A stretch of DNA of 64,000 bases, taken from positions 18,348,306-18,412,305 of the forward strand of contig OZ026606.1 of assembly GCA_964020085.1 (NCBI GenBank), read 5' to 3'. The DNA comes from Micromussa lordhowensis. Its lineage: Eukaryota; Cnidaria; Anthozoa; Scleractinia; Lobophylliidae. Positions within the stretch are counted from its first letter, which is position 1, and every line of letters begins with the position of its first letter. A program made the translations under genes and the position numbers. Shown piece by piece: positions 20,705 to 31,884 of the stretch. The notes under the pieces were generated by a model, which was not told the DNA's origin, ran no database searches, and was given only the letters and a program-made list of their open reading frames with translations.

Positions 20705-20915
20705 TCTGCTTTAGCTAAAGCTTTTTTTGTAATAGTTTGTGCGCGGCAATGGAATATTTACTAGTTTATTCTCATAGTCTCTTAGGTTATATGCGGTTTC
20801 ACGCCTCTCAATTTTAGAACTTAGATAATTTGGAGCTAACCCGTGAAGAGACTTGTAAAACATCGTAGCTCTTTGAATTTGCTGCTGACATGCTAGATTT
20901 TCCCACCCGAGAAGA
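20705..20915 (-). pseudogene. LINE reverse transcriptase C-terminal fragment
   Basis: The minus frame reads LGWENLACQQQIQRAT, MFYKSLHGLAPNYLSS and YNLRDYENKLVNIPLPRTNY, the conserved end region of CR1/L2-like RTs. It then stops at TAG next to the tRNA stub. About 70 codons remain. Confidence 0.7.
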
Positions 20916-21558
20916 TTTGACCAGCATCTACGTCATAGTTTGAGCAGGTCAAAACACGGGCTGCTCAATTTTGTAACTTTTGTAACTTACTTCGTAAAGT
21001 TGTCCCACAGTTTCCTCAAACGATGTGATGTGATTTCATGTGATTTTTCGGATCACATGAAGAATAACAGAATTTCCCATTATTGTTGTTAGACAAAACA
21101 ACAATACCTTTTATAGTTAATTGCAATCAAAATTGAGTAAACTTTAAAAAATAAACTTTTAATTTTTTAAAGTAAACTTTAAAAAATTATCTTCAGATGA
21201 AGTCACGTAGTTGAGCCAGTATCTGATCCAGGTCAAAAGCAAAAGACACAAACTTTCGTTTCCTCGTCTACCGTGATTTCAGAGACTCCGGTTTTCCTCA
21301 AAGTCTTGGTGAATGGCCAATAGGCCCTTTGCACGATCCGGTCACATGGTACGGCATAAATTATACTGAGACACAAATAACGCCGTGCGACTTCCAAAAC
21401 AAAGGACATCGTACCAGTCAAGCCCAAATTTTCTTTGTTTTGAAAGTCCCACTGTGTAACTTGTGTCCTAGCATAATTTATTTCGTACCATGTGACCGAA
21501 TCGTGCAAAGGGCCCATTTCCGCAACGGATAAAATGAGATTAAAAAAAAATTCTTCAA

Positions 21559-21630
21559 TTCCCACGCCGGGAATCGAACCCGAGCCGCGGCGGTGAGAGC
21601 GCCGAATCCTAACCACTAGACCACGTGGGA
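21559..21630 (-). tRNA. tRNA-Glu (anticodon CTC), copy 2
   Basis: A 72-nt cloverleaf on the minus strand: TCCCACG acceptor stem pairing with CGTGGGA, anticodon loop CTCTCAC, T loop GGTTCGATTCC. One T-arm change relative to the consensus (GCTCGGG instead of GCCCGGG at the arm's start). The downstream T-run (A-run at 21541-21550 on +) is a Pol III stop. Confidence 0.85.
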
Positions 21631-22401
21631 CGTCACGGAAATCATGTCATGTTTTTACTGGGCGCTTGCACACGTAAAAAGTCAATATCTTAGCCTAGTG
21701 AAGTGATCCAAGAAATGAAGCTGTATCTTAAATTAAATTCATTCTTACGTGTTAGCCTGGCTGCTCACAAAATTGAATCAAAATAGGAGACAGCATAGAG
21801 TTTATGAGTTCGTAAATTAAAACTGAATGTAAGCCTGAAAAATCAAATTGAAACTTAGAAAAACAGATTCAGGATACGTTTTATTTATTTACAATGGAAG
21901 TAAGTGTTGCGCTAAATGTTTTTTTTTTTCCAACTGTTAAAAAGTTATATTTTAATAATCAAATATAATCAAATCATTACTAGCTAAGGTTAAAATTAAA
22001 ATTTCTCAAAAGAAATCTCTGTGGGAGGCAATAAAAAGCGCCTAAACGAAAACGAAGCGTTAATGAACTTTTGTTGAGCAATTAACGCGAGGGTATTTTC
22101 TCATTTGAAAGTCTACACAAAAAAAGAAGCTCCGCGATAACTTCTGCTTTGGATTTTAACAGAATGTGAAATTTTTTGTGATCTTTTGAATTCTGCGTTT
22201 ATTTGGTATAACATGTACTTCAACAAAGTCATGTAGTTGTGCCAGTATCTGATTCACGAAAAACAATTCAACCAGAAAACAACAACAACAACAAAGGCCT
22301 TTCCCTCGTCTACCGTGATGTGCGGGAGTCCGGATCAGAAAGCATTGGTGAATGGCCAATCCCCTCCACGGATAAAAGGAGATTTTCCGAAAAAGATTAC
22401 A

Positions 22402-22473
22402 TTCCCACGCCGGGAATCGAACCCGGGCCGCGGCGGTGAGAGCGCCGAATCCTAACCACTAGACCACGTGGGA
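22402..22473 (-). tRNA. tRNA-Glu (anticodon CTC), copy 3
   Basis: Consensus array copy with full cloverleaf and discriminator A, A and B boxes intact, and a T-run just downstream (AAAAA at 22390-22394 on +). Confidence 0.93.
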
Positions 22474-23260
22474 CTTCACAAACAACCATGAAAATAATCT
22501 GCCTTATTTTATTACTAGTTAAAATAACGCCAAGATTCAAAGTGCGCTTCCACTCGTAATAATTTAATTGGTCAATCTTTTGTAGAATCGCAATGTAAAC
22601 TATAGCTTTAAAACATTTTGAATGTATTGTCAATTCTTCACAATCAAGAGCACATAACTGTGATGAAAATCATCCTATAAACATGCGAAATATATAAAAG
22701 GTGAAAAGAGAATATTTAATCAAACGATACTCCACACAGTGAATATTGAGCTATATCCACAAACAGAAGTATAAAGGGTTTTTTTTTTCTTTCACAATTC
22801 TAGTTAAAGATATAGCAACAAGGGTGGAGAAAAGCCTACACGAGAAGTAACATATCAACCACGAAAGTCCGTGTTTGACCACATTTCAAAAAACCGTGAA
22901 GAAGTTGAAAAAAGAAGCCGTAGCCGAGTATTTTTTTACGAATTTTTGAGGGTTTTTGGAAATGTGGTCAAACACTGTCTTGAGTGTTTGATGTATCTTC
23001 TCAATCGACTTGAGGTTTCTTGCTGAAAATAACATGTCTTATCTCATTTTTAGGCGCTTCCACATTTAATAAGTCAATTAATCACAAAAGTTGCAATTTC
23101 CTGGATTGTTATTGGTTTAAAACTCTCCTATTTTCCACTAATTCACTTTCCAAGTTTTGATCAGACAGTTTGTTGTGAGGAAATCCCGAATTCCAGACAG
23201 CCTTGGTGATTGGCCAATCTCTTCCACGGATCAAATGAGACTTCTTATAAGAAAAATTAA

Positions 23261-23332
23261 TTCCCACGCCGGGAATCGAACCCGGGCCGCGGCGGTGAGA
23301 GCGCCGAATCCTAACCACTAGACCACGTGGGA
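23261..23332 (-). tRNA. tRNA-Glu (anticodon CTC), copy 4
   Basis: Same sequence as copy 3 across the gene, with a T-run terminator downstream (AAAAA near 23252 on +). Confidence 0.93.
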
Positions 23333-24102
23333 CGTCACGGAAATCATGTCATGTTTTTACTGGGCGCTTCCACACGTAAAAAGTCAATATCTTAGCCTAG
23401 TGAAGTGATCCAAGAAATGAAGCTGTATCTTAAATTAAATTCATTCTTACGTGTTAGCCTGGCTGCTCACAAAGTTGAATCAAAATAGAAGACAGCATAG
23501 AGTTTATGAGTTCGTAAATTAAAACTGAATGTAAGCCTGAAAAATCAAATTGAAACTTAGAAAAACAGATTCAGGATACGTTTTATTTATTTACAATGGA
23601 AGTAAGTGCTGCGCTAAATGTTTTTTTCCCAACTGTTAAAAAGTTATATTTTAAGAATCAAATATAATCAAATCATTACTAGCTAAGGTTAAAATTAAAA
23701 TTTCTCAAAAGAAATCTCTGTGGGAGGCAATAAAAAGCGCCTAAACGAAAACGAAGCGTCAATGAACTTTTGTTGAGCAATTAACGCGAGGGTATTTTCT
23801 CATTTGAAAGTCTACACAAAAAAAAGAAGCTCCGCGATAACTTCTGCTTTGGATTTTAACAGAATGTGAAATTTTTTGTGATCTTTTGAATTTCTGCGTT
23901 TATTTGGTATAACATGTACTTCAACAAAGTCATGTAGTTGTGCCAGTATCTGATTCACGAAAAACAATTAAACCAGAAAACAACAAACACAACAAAGGCC
24001 TTTCCCTCGTCTACCGTGATGTGCGGGAGTCCGGATCAGAAAGCATTGGTGAATGGCCAATCCCCTCCACGGATAAAAGGAGATTTTCAGAAAAAGATTA
24101 CA

Positions 24103-24174
24103 TTCCCACGCCGGGAATCGAACCCGGGCCGCGGCGGTGAGAGCGCCGAATCCTAACCACTAGACCACGAGGGA
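24103..24174 (-). tRNA. tRNA-Glu (anticodon CTC), copy 5, acceptor-stem mismatch
   Basis: As copy 3 except that the 5' acceptor strand is TCCCTCG, giving a T:T mismatch against CGTGGGA. It may be a weakened gene. Terminator present. Confidence 0.75.
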
Positions 24175-24975
24175 CTTCACAAACAACCATGAAAATAATC
24201 TGCCTTATTTTATTACTAGTTAAAATAACGCCAAGATTCAAAGTGCGCTTCCACTCGTAATAATTTAATTGGTCAATCTTTTGTAGAATCGCAATGTAAA
24301 CTTTAGCTTTAAAACATTTTGAATGTATTGTCAATTCTTTACAATCAAGAGCGCATAACTGTGATGAAAATGATGAAAATTATCCTATAAACATGCGAAA
24401 TATATAAATGTTTTTATTAAGAGAACAGATAAAAGGTGAAAAGAGAATATTTAATCAAATGATACTCCACACAGTGAATATTAAGCTGTATCCACAAACA
24501 GAACTATAAAGGTTTTGTTTTTTCTTTCACAGTTCTAGTTGAAGATATAGCAACAACGGTGGAGAAAAGCCTACACGAGAAGTAACATAACAACCACGAA
24601 AGTCCGTGTTTGACCACATTTCAAAAAACTGTGAAGAAGTTTAAAAAAGAACTAGTGACCGAGTTTTTTTTACGAATTTTGAGGGTTTTTGGAAATGTGG
24701 TCAAACACTGTCTTGAGTGTTTGATGTAGCTTCTCAATCGACTTGAGGTTTCTTGCTGAAAATAACATGTCTTATGTTATTTTTAGGCGCTTCTACACTA
24801 AATAAGTCAATTTTTAGTTAATAATTGCATTTTCCTCTATTGTTATTGGTTAAAAAATCTCCTGTTTTCCACTACTTCACTTTCCAAGTTGTTATCAGAC
24901 AGTTTGAATTCCAGACAGCCTTGGTGAATGGCCAATCTCTTCCACGAATAAAATGAGACTTCTTTATAAGTAAAC

Positions 24976-25047
24976 TTCCCACGCCGGGAATCGAACCCGG
25001 GCCGCGGCGGTGAGAGCGCCGAATCCTGGCCAGTAGACCACGTGGGC
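24976..25047 (-). pseudogene. tRNA-Glu (anticodon CTC), copy 6, degenerate
   Basis: The first acceptor base is changed (GCCCACG), giving a G:A mismatch, and the D arm reads GTCTACTGGCCAGG instead of GTCTAGTGGTTAGG. No T-run follows closely. Probably a dead copy. Confidence 0.7.
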
Positions 25048-25259
25048 CGTCACGAAAATAATGTCATGTTTTTTCAGGGCGCTTCCAGCCATAAAAAGTC
25101 AATATCTCAGCCTTGTGAAGTCATCCAGGACATGAAGCTGTACCTTAAATTAAATTCGTTCCTACATGTTCGCCTACTAAAATGAATTAAAATAAGAGGC
25201 AGCATAGAGATTACGAGTTCGTAAATTGAAACTGAATGTAAGCCTGGAAAATCAAATTA

Positions 25260-26782
25260 AAATGGAAGCAAGTGCTGCCCTAATTTTTTTTCCCAACTGT
25301 TAAAAAACTCTATTTTAAACAGGTGATCACAGAGCTGAAATTAAATCTTAGTTTCTTACCTTCTATAGTCAATTGCAATCAACACTGAGCAAACTTAAAA
25401 TTATCTTCAGATGAAGTCATGTAGTTGAGCCAGTATCTGATCCAAGTAAAAATCAAAAGACATAAACTTTCGTCCCCTCGTCTACCGTGATTTCATGATT
25501 TGCCATGATGAAATAATAAGTGTGTCGCCGATTTGTTGATCTGAGTGCAAGGTCTAAAGCCCGATTTGACTTATTTTGTTTTTGTTTCTTGTATTAAAGA
25601 AAATTATAGAAAAGGTTGCAGTCTTAGTTTAGTAAATAAGCCTGTGGTTATTCGTTAAGCGGTTCGTACAGAAATGTTCGTAAATTTCGCAAGGTAGTTA
25701 CCAAGATGAAACTTGTTGGTTATATTACCAAATACTTTTTTATTACATAACGGTCAAACTATAGATCATTAACATAGAAGCTACTTTCGAACCCGAAATT
25801 TAAAATAAAAACCCGGCTACATGTAAAAGACCCCTTCAAAAGCTTAAATATTTTGAGAGATCAGTACTGGCCTGTGTTTAAAAGCGCCCGCCGATGCTTC
25901 TGACAAGATTATGTCCATTTGGATCTAAGTGAGCCGTTTAACTTGACCAGTTAACGTTATGCCAAAAGCGAGGAGTTTAATTGCTTTTCCCTAGCCGTTA
26001 CTAGTACTCCCAGAAATGCCCAGAGAATTCCCTTCCGCGAGACGAAACTGAGCGCGTTCCATTCGACTAAACTTTCCGAGAATTCCGCGGTTCAAAGTCA
26101 AATGGAACAGAAGGTTTTCGGAAATTCGTTTCGAAAAGTTTGGTCAACCTCTCAAGGTTGTCCTTTTTTCCGGAAGTTTCCTGTTCCATTCGGCATTTCC
26201 GGTATGAACCGCCCTAGTTTCCCTAATCGATCATTTTGCCACGACCAAAGCTACAAGATGGCGGCGAAACGATCTGCCACAGTTCGAGCCTCTTAATTGC
26301 CAATCTTCCCAGGCGCGGATCACCCAGCATTTAGAAATGGGGGTGAATTTTTGTAATAATGTCATAGAATATTATTTCAATATTTGAGGGATAAGAAAAA
26401 AAAAGGAAGAAGAAAGAAGAGGGCTCAGAAAAAGGGGGGTGGGTTAAAATTCACCCGCGCCTGCTTCCACAAAAACGTTAGGATCTGATTTTCTGGAAAG
26501 TTGTGGACTAGTCGTTCCGAATTTCCTGTGGGTATTCGCCCGGTTGGCATAATCTCCCGCGAGAAAAGTTCGTAAGTTTCTCTCATCACACGAAAACGAT
26601 GTTTGAGTCGGTCAGGTAAATATCAAGAAAGAGGTTTCGTGAAACGTGTTAAATTTCTTTGCATGAAGCAGCTTACGGCACTTATGACAGCCACTTCATC
26701 ATGATTCTTCAGCATTTTGTCGAGTAAATCTTGGCGGCAATGTGCCCAAGCGCGAATGGAGCGAAATCGGTCCGGCCTGCTG
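25260..26782. repeat. Left arm of a 3.7-kb inverted repeat
   Basis: Mirrors 27400-28946 with high identity and small indels, beginning in tRNA-array spacer sequence (GGAAGCAAGTGCTGCCC) and ending CCGGCCTGCTG. Contains a short MITE (26306-26464). Small open frames (26102-26296, 26623-26907) have no recognisable domain and are mirrored in the other arm, so they are not called genes. Confidence 0.85.
26306..26464. mobile_element. hAT-like MITE with CAGGCGCGGAT ends
   Basis: CAGGCGCGGAT at the left and CCGCGCCTG at the right, with an A/G-rich centre. The counterpart lies at 27717-27897 in the opposite arm, so it predates the inverted duplication. Confidence 0.6.
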
Positions 26783-27399
26783 GAAAATACTGTTCCATTC
26801 GGCATACGAAAATTTCGGAAATTCAAACCGAAATTTTTCGTCAAAGGAACGCGCCCGAAATCGGCCCGGTGAAAAATTGAGACAACGGGTTTTTGTCTAG
26901 GCCACACTTTTCGCCCCGGACCACGGACACAAAACGAATGACCGAGGCGAAAGATTGGGGCCTAGGAACTAGGCAAGATAAAAACAGAAAAAGACACAAA
27001 CCAAGGCAAAGAAAACGAACAATAGGAAACTAAGCAAAACTCGGTCGCATCTGGCCAAAGAACAAACAGAAAATGTCATTAGAGTAGCGAGCACATTGAT
27101 TTAGAGGATCGAGAAACTTGATGTAATATATCACTAGTGACAGTGTTTCATCGGTTATCCAAACACCTCGAATTTCGTCAAAAATACTCCGCTGCGCGTC
27201 GTATTTTCAACTCTCTTCTCGGTGTTTGGATAACCGATGAAACACTGTCACTAGTGATATATTACATCAAGTTTCTCGATCCTCTAAATCAATGTGCTCA
27301 AAAGAAGGCTACAAAATTCGGCTTAGCGGTTTTTACAGGTACGGTTACTATTTTTAGCCGTGAAGTTATCGCCTAAATCGACACAAAACGATTCGTTTG
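26783..27399. repeat. Inverted-repeat spacer with its own foldback
   Basis: 27108-27300 is a hairpin (GATCGAGAAACTTGATGTAA... and its mirror) around a core containing AATACTCCGCTGCGCGTCG. About 260 bp of it (27137-27395) recur inverted at 29995-30265. The rest is unremarkable. Confidence 0.7.
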
Positions 27400-28946
27400 C
27401 AGCAGGCCGGACCGATTTCGCTCCATTCGCGCTTGGGCACATTGCCGCCAAGATTTACTCGACAAAATGCTGAAGAATCATGATGAAGTGGCTGTCATAA
27501 GTGCCGTAAGCTGCTTCATGCAAAGAAATTTAACACGTTTCACGAAACCTCTTTCTTGATATTTATCTGACCGACTCAAACATCGTTTTCGTGTGATGAG
27601 AGAAACTTACGAACTTTTCTCGCGGGAGATTATGCCAACCGGGCGAATACCCACAGGAAATTCGGAACGACCAGTCCACAACTTTCCAGAAAATCAGATC
27701 CTATCGTTTTTGTAAGCAGGCGTGGATCCAAGGAAGGTGAAATGGGTGAATTTTCAGCCCCCTTCTTTTCTGAGCCCCCTTCTTTCTTTTTCTTTTTTTT
27801 TCCTATCCCTCAAATATTGAAATAATATTCTATTACATTATTACAAAAATTCACCACCCCCCACCCCCTCATTTCAAAATCCTGGATCTGCGCCTGGGAA
27901 GATAGGCAATTAAGAGGCCCGAACTGTGGCAGATCGTTTCGCCGCCATCTTGTAGCTTTGGTCGTGGCAAAATGATCGATTAGGGAAACTAGGGCGGTTC
28001 ATACCGGGTAGAAATGCCGAATGGAACAGGAAATTTCCGGAAAAAAGGCTACCTTGAGAGGTTGACCAAACTTTTCGAAACGAATTTTCGAAAACCTTCT
28101 GTTCCATTTGACTTTGAACCGCGGAATTCTCGGAAAGTTTAGTCGAATGGAACGCGCTCAGTTTCGTCTCGCGGAAGGGAATTCTCTGGGCATTTCTAAG
28201 AGTAACGGCTAGGGAAAAGCAATTTAAACTCCTCGCTTTTGGCATAACGTTAACTGGTCAAGTTAAACGGCTCACTTAGATCCAAATGGAAGTAATCTTG
28301 TTAGAAGCATCAGCGGGCGCTTTTAAACACAGTTCAATACTGATCTCTCAAAATATTTAAGCTTTTGAAGGGGTCTTTTAAATGTAGCCGGGTTTTTATT
28401 TTAAATTTCGGGTTCGAAAGTAGCTTCTATGTTAATGATCTATAGTTTGACCGTTATGTAATAAAAAAAGTATTTGGTAATATAACCAACAAGTTTCATC
28501 TTGGTAACTACCTTGCGAAATTTACGAACATTTCTGTACGAACCGCTTAACGAATAACCACTGGCTTATTTACTAAACTAAGACTGCAACCTTTCCTATA
28601 ATTCTCTTTAATACAAGAAACAAAAACAAAATAAGTCAAATCGGGCTTTAGACCTTGCACTCAGATCAACAAATCGGCGACACACTTATTATTTCATCAT
28701 GGCAAATCATGAAATCACGGTAGACGAGGGGACGAAAGTTTTTGTCTTTTGATTTTTACTTGGATCAGATACTGGCTCAACTACATGACTTCATCTGAAG
28801 ATAATTTTAAGTTTGCTCAGTGTTGATTGCAATTGACTATAGAAGGTAAGAAACTGAGATTTAATTTCAGCTCTGTGATCACCTGTTTAAAATAGAGTTT
28901 TTTAACAGTTGGGGAAAAAAAATTAGGGCAGCACCTGCTTCCATTC
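27400..28946. repeat. Right arm of the 3.7-kb inverted repeat
   Basis: Mirror of 25260-26782, including the mirrored MITE at 27717-27897. Ends in inverted tRNA-array spacer. Confidence 0.85.
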
Positions 28947-29362
28947 TAGGCCTGCCAACACTACTTTTAACATAATTGTGAAAAAACAAGACTAAACAAA
29001 ACAAAACTTTATGAAATATTTTCTTTTCACCTTTTATCTTTTTTCCTAATTAAAACTTACAAAATACTTCGCATATTCATAAGATAATTTTCATCGTTTT
29101 CATCACAGTTGATCCCTCTTTAAGTAGTGACAATATGCTCAAAATGATTTAAAACTTCAGTTTACTTTGTGATTGTACAAAAGATTAATAATAAACAGTT
29201 ATTCCCCGAAGTGGAGGTGGAGTTTGGTGGATAATTACAGAGCCGCGAGTATATAAAATATTTGAAAAAATTAAATCAGAAGGCTGCAAAAAGACTTCAT
29301 TTCGTAAGTTCGCGCGCAAAACGTGCACCAGCACAAGAAAGATAACATGATACATCTATCTG
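28947..29362. repeat. Diverged inverted tRNA-array spacer
   Basis: Stretches such as CACAGTT near 29105 and TGTACAAAAGATTAATAA resemble, inverted, the array spacer at about 22560-22720. No tRNA is left in it. Confidence 0.45.
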
Positions 29363-29487
29363 GCCCCAGTTGTTCAAAGGCTGGATAACGCTATCCACCG
29401 GATAATTGTTAATAAAACAAAGCTCTCCATTGGATAGTGATTTACCCGGTGGATACCGTTATCCACCTTTCGAACAACCCTGGCCAG
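29363..29487. mobile_element. Short palindromic MITE (TTGTTC / GAACAA type), copy 2
   Basis: GGCCCCAGTTGTTCAAAGGC with its mirror CTTTCGAACAACCCTGGCC, surrounding GGATAACGCTATCCACCGG. Related to 7425-7555. Confidence 0.75.
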
Positions 29488-29994
29488 GCGATCAACAAGA
29501 CAAATCATAACGTGTCTCGTGTGTTTAGTTAAACGACAGCACGGTAAACACAGCGAAAAGAAGTGGTCAATGCCTTGATCTCTAGGAAAAAATCTTTTAG
29601 TTTAGTCCTAGCCTCAGAGAATCTTCACACGTTTTGGTGAAAGCTGCTGCCCGGAAGGTTGACATTGAAGTTGAAATTAGAGTTGCGGAAGCTTTTGAGG
29701 GCACTTGTTGAGTTGCTCTGCCGAAATTTCTTCAAAAGGGGTTGTTAATTTTAAGCCATTAATTTGAAGCCATTCTGTAAGATATTTTATAGAATTTCAT
29801 TGTTGACATTGTTTTATTTGCGCTAACTGGAAACAAGAAGGTAAAACTTTTGAGGCCACATGTGCTTGAAAAGGAATTGTTAATTTGTCCTGCATTTGGA
29901 GCCATTCTGTAAGATATTTTAGAGAATTTCATTGTTAGCATTGTTTTATTTGCACTATCTGGAAACAATAACTTTTACGTAATTAAGCAATTGC
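29488..29994. repeat. Intergenic with a ~78-bp tandem duplication
   Basis: 29760-29837 and 29890-29968 share GCCATTCTGTAAGATATTTT and ACATTGTTTTATTTGC-type sequence in direct orientation. Nothing coding. Confidence 0.6.
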
Positions 29995-30265
29995 AAACGA
30001 ATCGTTTTGTGTCGATTTAGGCGATAACTTCACGGCTAAAAATAGTAACCGTACCTGTAAAAACCGCTAAGCCGAATTTTGTAGCCTTCTTTTGAGCACA
30101 TTGATTTAGAAGATCGAGAAACTTGATGTAATATATCACTAGTGACAGTGTTTCATCGGTTATCCAAACACCGAGAAGAGAGTTGAAAATACGACGCACA
30201 GCGGAGTATTTTTGACGAAATTCGAGGTGTTTGGATAACCGATGAAACACTGTCTCGAGTGTTGG
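29995..30265. repeat. Inverted copy of the 27137-27395 repeat
   Basis: Carries the same GGTTATCCAAACACC hairpin and CGGAGTATTTTTGACGAAAT core on the opposite strand. Confidence 0.8.
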
Positions 30266-30572
30266 ATATATCTTCTCAATCGAAACAAAAACTAAGGAGA
30301 AAATCGAGAGGTAAAATCGTCAAAATCTATGCTAATTAAGACCGGGTATCAAAACCTCCTTCAACATTTGTTCAAGGTTGTGATTTTCTTTGTTTTAGCT
30401 TGATGAATTATTAATGATTTTGAGAAGTTATGACGAAAGCATTAGAACAAAAACAGACTAAAGAAGTTGAAACCTATCCCTGTTGTGTTTCTGATTACAC
30501 AGAAAAGGAGAGAGAGAGACGAAAAAGCGCAGAAATAAAAACAAAAAGCATCATGCTAGAAGAAAAATCGCG
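30266..30572. other. Intergenic leader to the Penelope fragment
   Basis: AT-rich with a GAGAGAGAGA run near 30509. No gene or recognised repeat beyond a possible untranslated lead-in to the fragment that follows. Confidence 0.4.
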
Positions 30573-31084
30573 TTGAGAGATAAAACTGAGAAATCCACAA
30601 ACAATAATCGGAAATACATTAAAGATCCCTCAGATCACAAAATGTCAACTGACCAGATAAATCTATTATCGAAGGGTTTCAAATTCATTCCCACACCAAT
30701 CGTGAGAGAAACTTGCATTAAGCGACAACTTCTACAAGACTCCAAACACATCAGAAGATGGACACATCGGAAGAGGTTTATACACCGACCATGCAATATG
30801 GCGGTTCCGACTTACTCTTCCGTTTCCAGTGGCGGATCTAGGGGAGGGGCCCGGGGGGTCCGCCCCCGCCCCCCCCCCCCCTTATTTTGGGTAAAAAAAG
30901 AAGAAATGACTGAAGGGAAAATGGCCGCCATGGCAAGTAAAATCAAGACCGGACCCCCCTTAGCTCAAGATCTGGATCCGCCACTGGTTCCGCACGTGTT
31001 TTTGGAAATCCCGAAGATAAACCCGAGTGTCCAACTTCATGGAGTTTTCTCCTTGACAGGTTTTGATAAGTCGACACGAAAAAG
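30573..31084 (+). pseudogene. Penelope-like element N-terminal fragment interrupted by a MITE
   Basis: The plus frame has no ATG at its edge (TTG at 30573). It contains MSTDQINLLSKGFKFIPTP, the conserved N-terminal block found ahead of the RT domain in Penelope-like polyproteins. After about 85 codons it is broken by a short MITE (30827-30986); no RT core follows. Truncated and dead. Confidence 0.55.
30827..30986. mobile_element. MITE with CAGTGGCGGATC ends
   Basis: CAGTGGCGGATCTAGG at the left and GGATCCGCCACTG at the right, 160 bp, with C- and G-runs inside. The end sequence is of a type seen in hAT-derived MITEs. I could not define a clean 8-bp duplication. Confidence 0.65.
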
Positions 31085-31884
31085 GTAATTAAAAAACCCT
31101 CCAAGTTTTCCCAAAACAATCAGTGGAGTTAATGCGATCACGATATGCTTAAGTTTAATTAATTTGGATAGGCGGTATTTTAGTTTGATTCTCGTGCGTG
31201 TCGTTCGATCGGGACATTTGCCCGGTCCAATACTTGAAAAATATTTGACCGGCAATAGAGCAATCTAATTGGCTGATGTTAGTTATTTGCTCCCTAGGCA
31301 AACTTAGTTTTGTAAATAATTGGAAAAGTAATTCCACAAAACTATTGAATATTACGGGCATAGTGAAAAAAACTCATACTGATAGAACAACAGAATAACT
31401 TGTTTCATTTCCAATATGATTTTCTCACTTATTAAAAAGCATAGTCTATTGTATAGTCTCTTTCAGCAAAAAAAAAAACCGAAGGCCTGCGGTAATCTTC
31501 TATGGAGAATATTTGAAATAAAATCTGAATTCCAATAACAGCGTTAAAAATGACTGCTTTTGCCTTAGAAGGCTCCAGTCGTGATAATGACAATTTGCAA
31601 TTTGTATCATCCTGGTGTACCATTGAAGGTAGGAGAACTATACAGAGTTGACAATCTTATCCACAAATTTTAATTTGGATTTTGAAAGAAAGAGTCACAA
31701 CTGTCATGCTGAACAAACAAACAAACAAACACAAAAGGTCCCTTTCCTTTCAACTTCAATCAAAATAAGGGGGCACAGACTGAAATTGCATTATTAAGCC
31801 CTCACATGTAATACATTCGTGACATTGCCTTTCTGGTAGCTCTACCGAAACAAGTTTCAGAGGACAGCTGGTAAAAGACTAACG
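31085..31884. other. Intergenic, upstream of GPCR gene 1
   Basis: A (CAAA)n run near 31714-31735. No gene, and no clear core promoter. Confidence 0.5.

Larger units (their letters stand above)
20916..25259. repeat. Tandem higher-order array of ~850-bp tRNA-Glu units
   Basis: tRNA copies start 843, 859, 842 and 873 bp apart. The spacers alternate between two types, and 21559-23260 is repeated nearly base for base at 23261-24975, so the real period is a 1.7-kb two-unit block. Shared spacer landmarks include CCCTCGTCTACCGTGATG and GAATTCCAGACAGCCTTGG upstream of each gene. 25050-25259 is a diverged continuation. No protein gene is present; open frames crossing the tRNAs are artefacts. Confidence 0.88.

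Noticed and set aside
22156..24334. Frames crossing the tRNA genes (MVRIRRSHRRG and similar)
   Set aside because: They are translations of the tRNA-Glu sequence itself.
26102..28245. Frames with MEQKVF and NRSFCHDQSYKMAAKRS in both arms of the palindrome
   Set aside because: No domain, and each is just the mirror copy of the other arm.
30573..31088. 171-codon frame as a host gene
   Set aside because: Starts at TTG, carries a Penelope N-terminal block and then runs through a MITE; the proline-rich part is the MITE.
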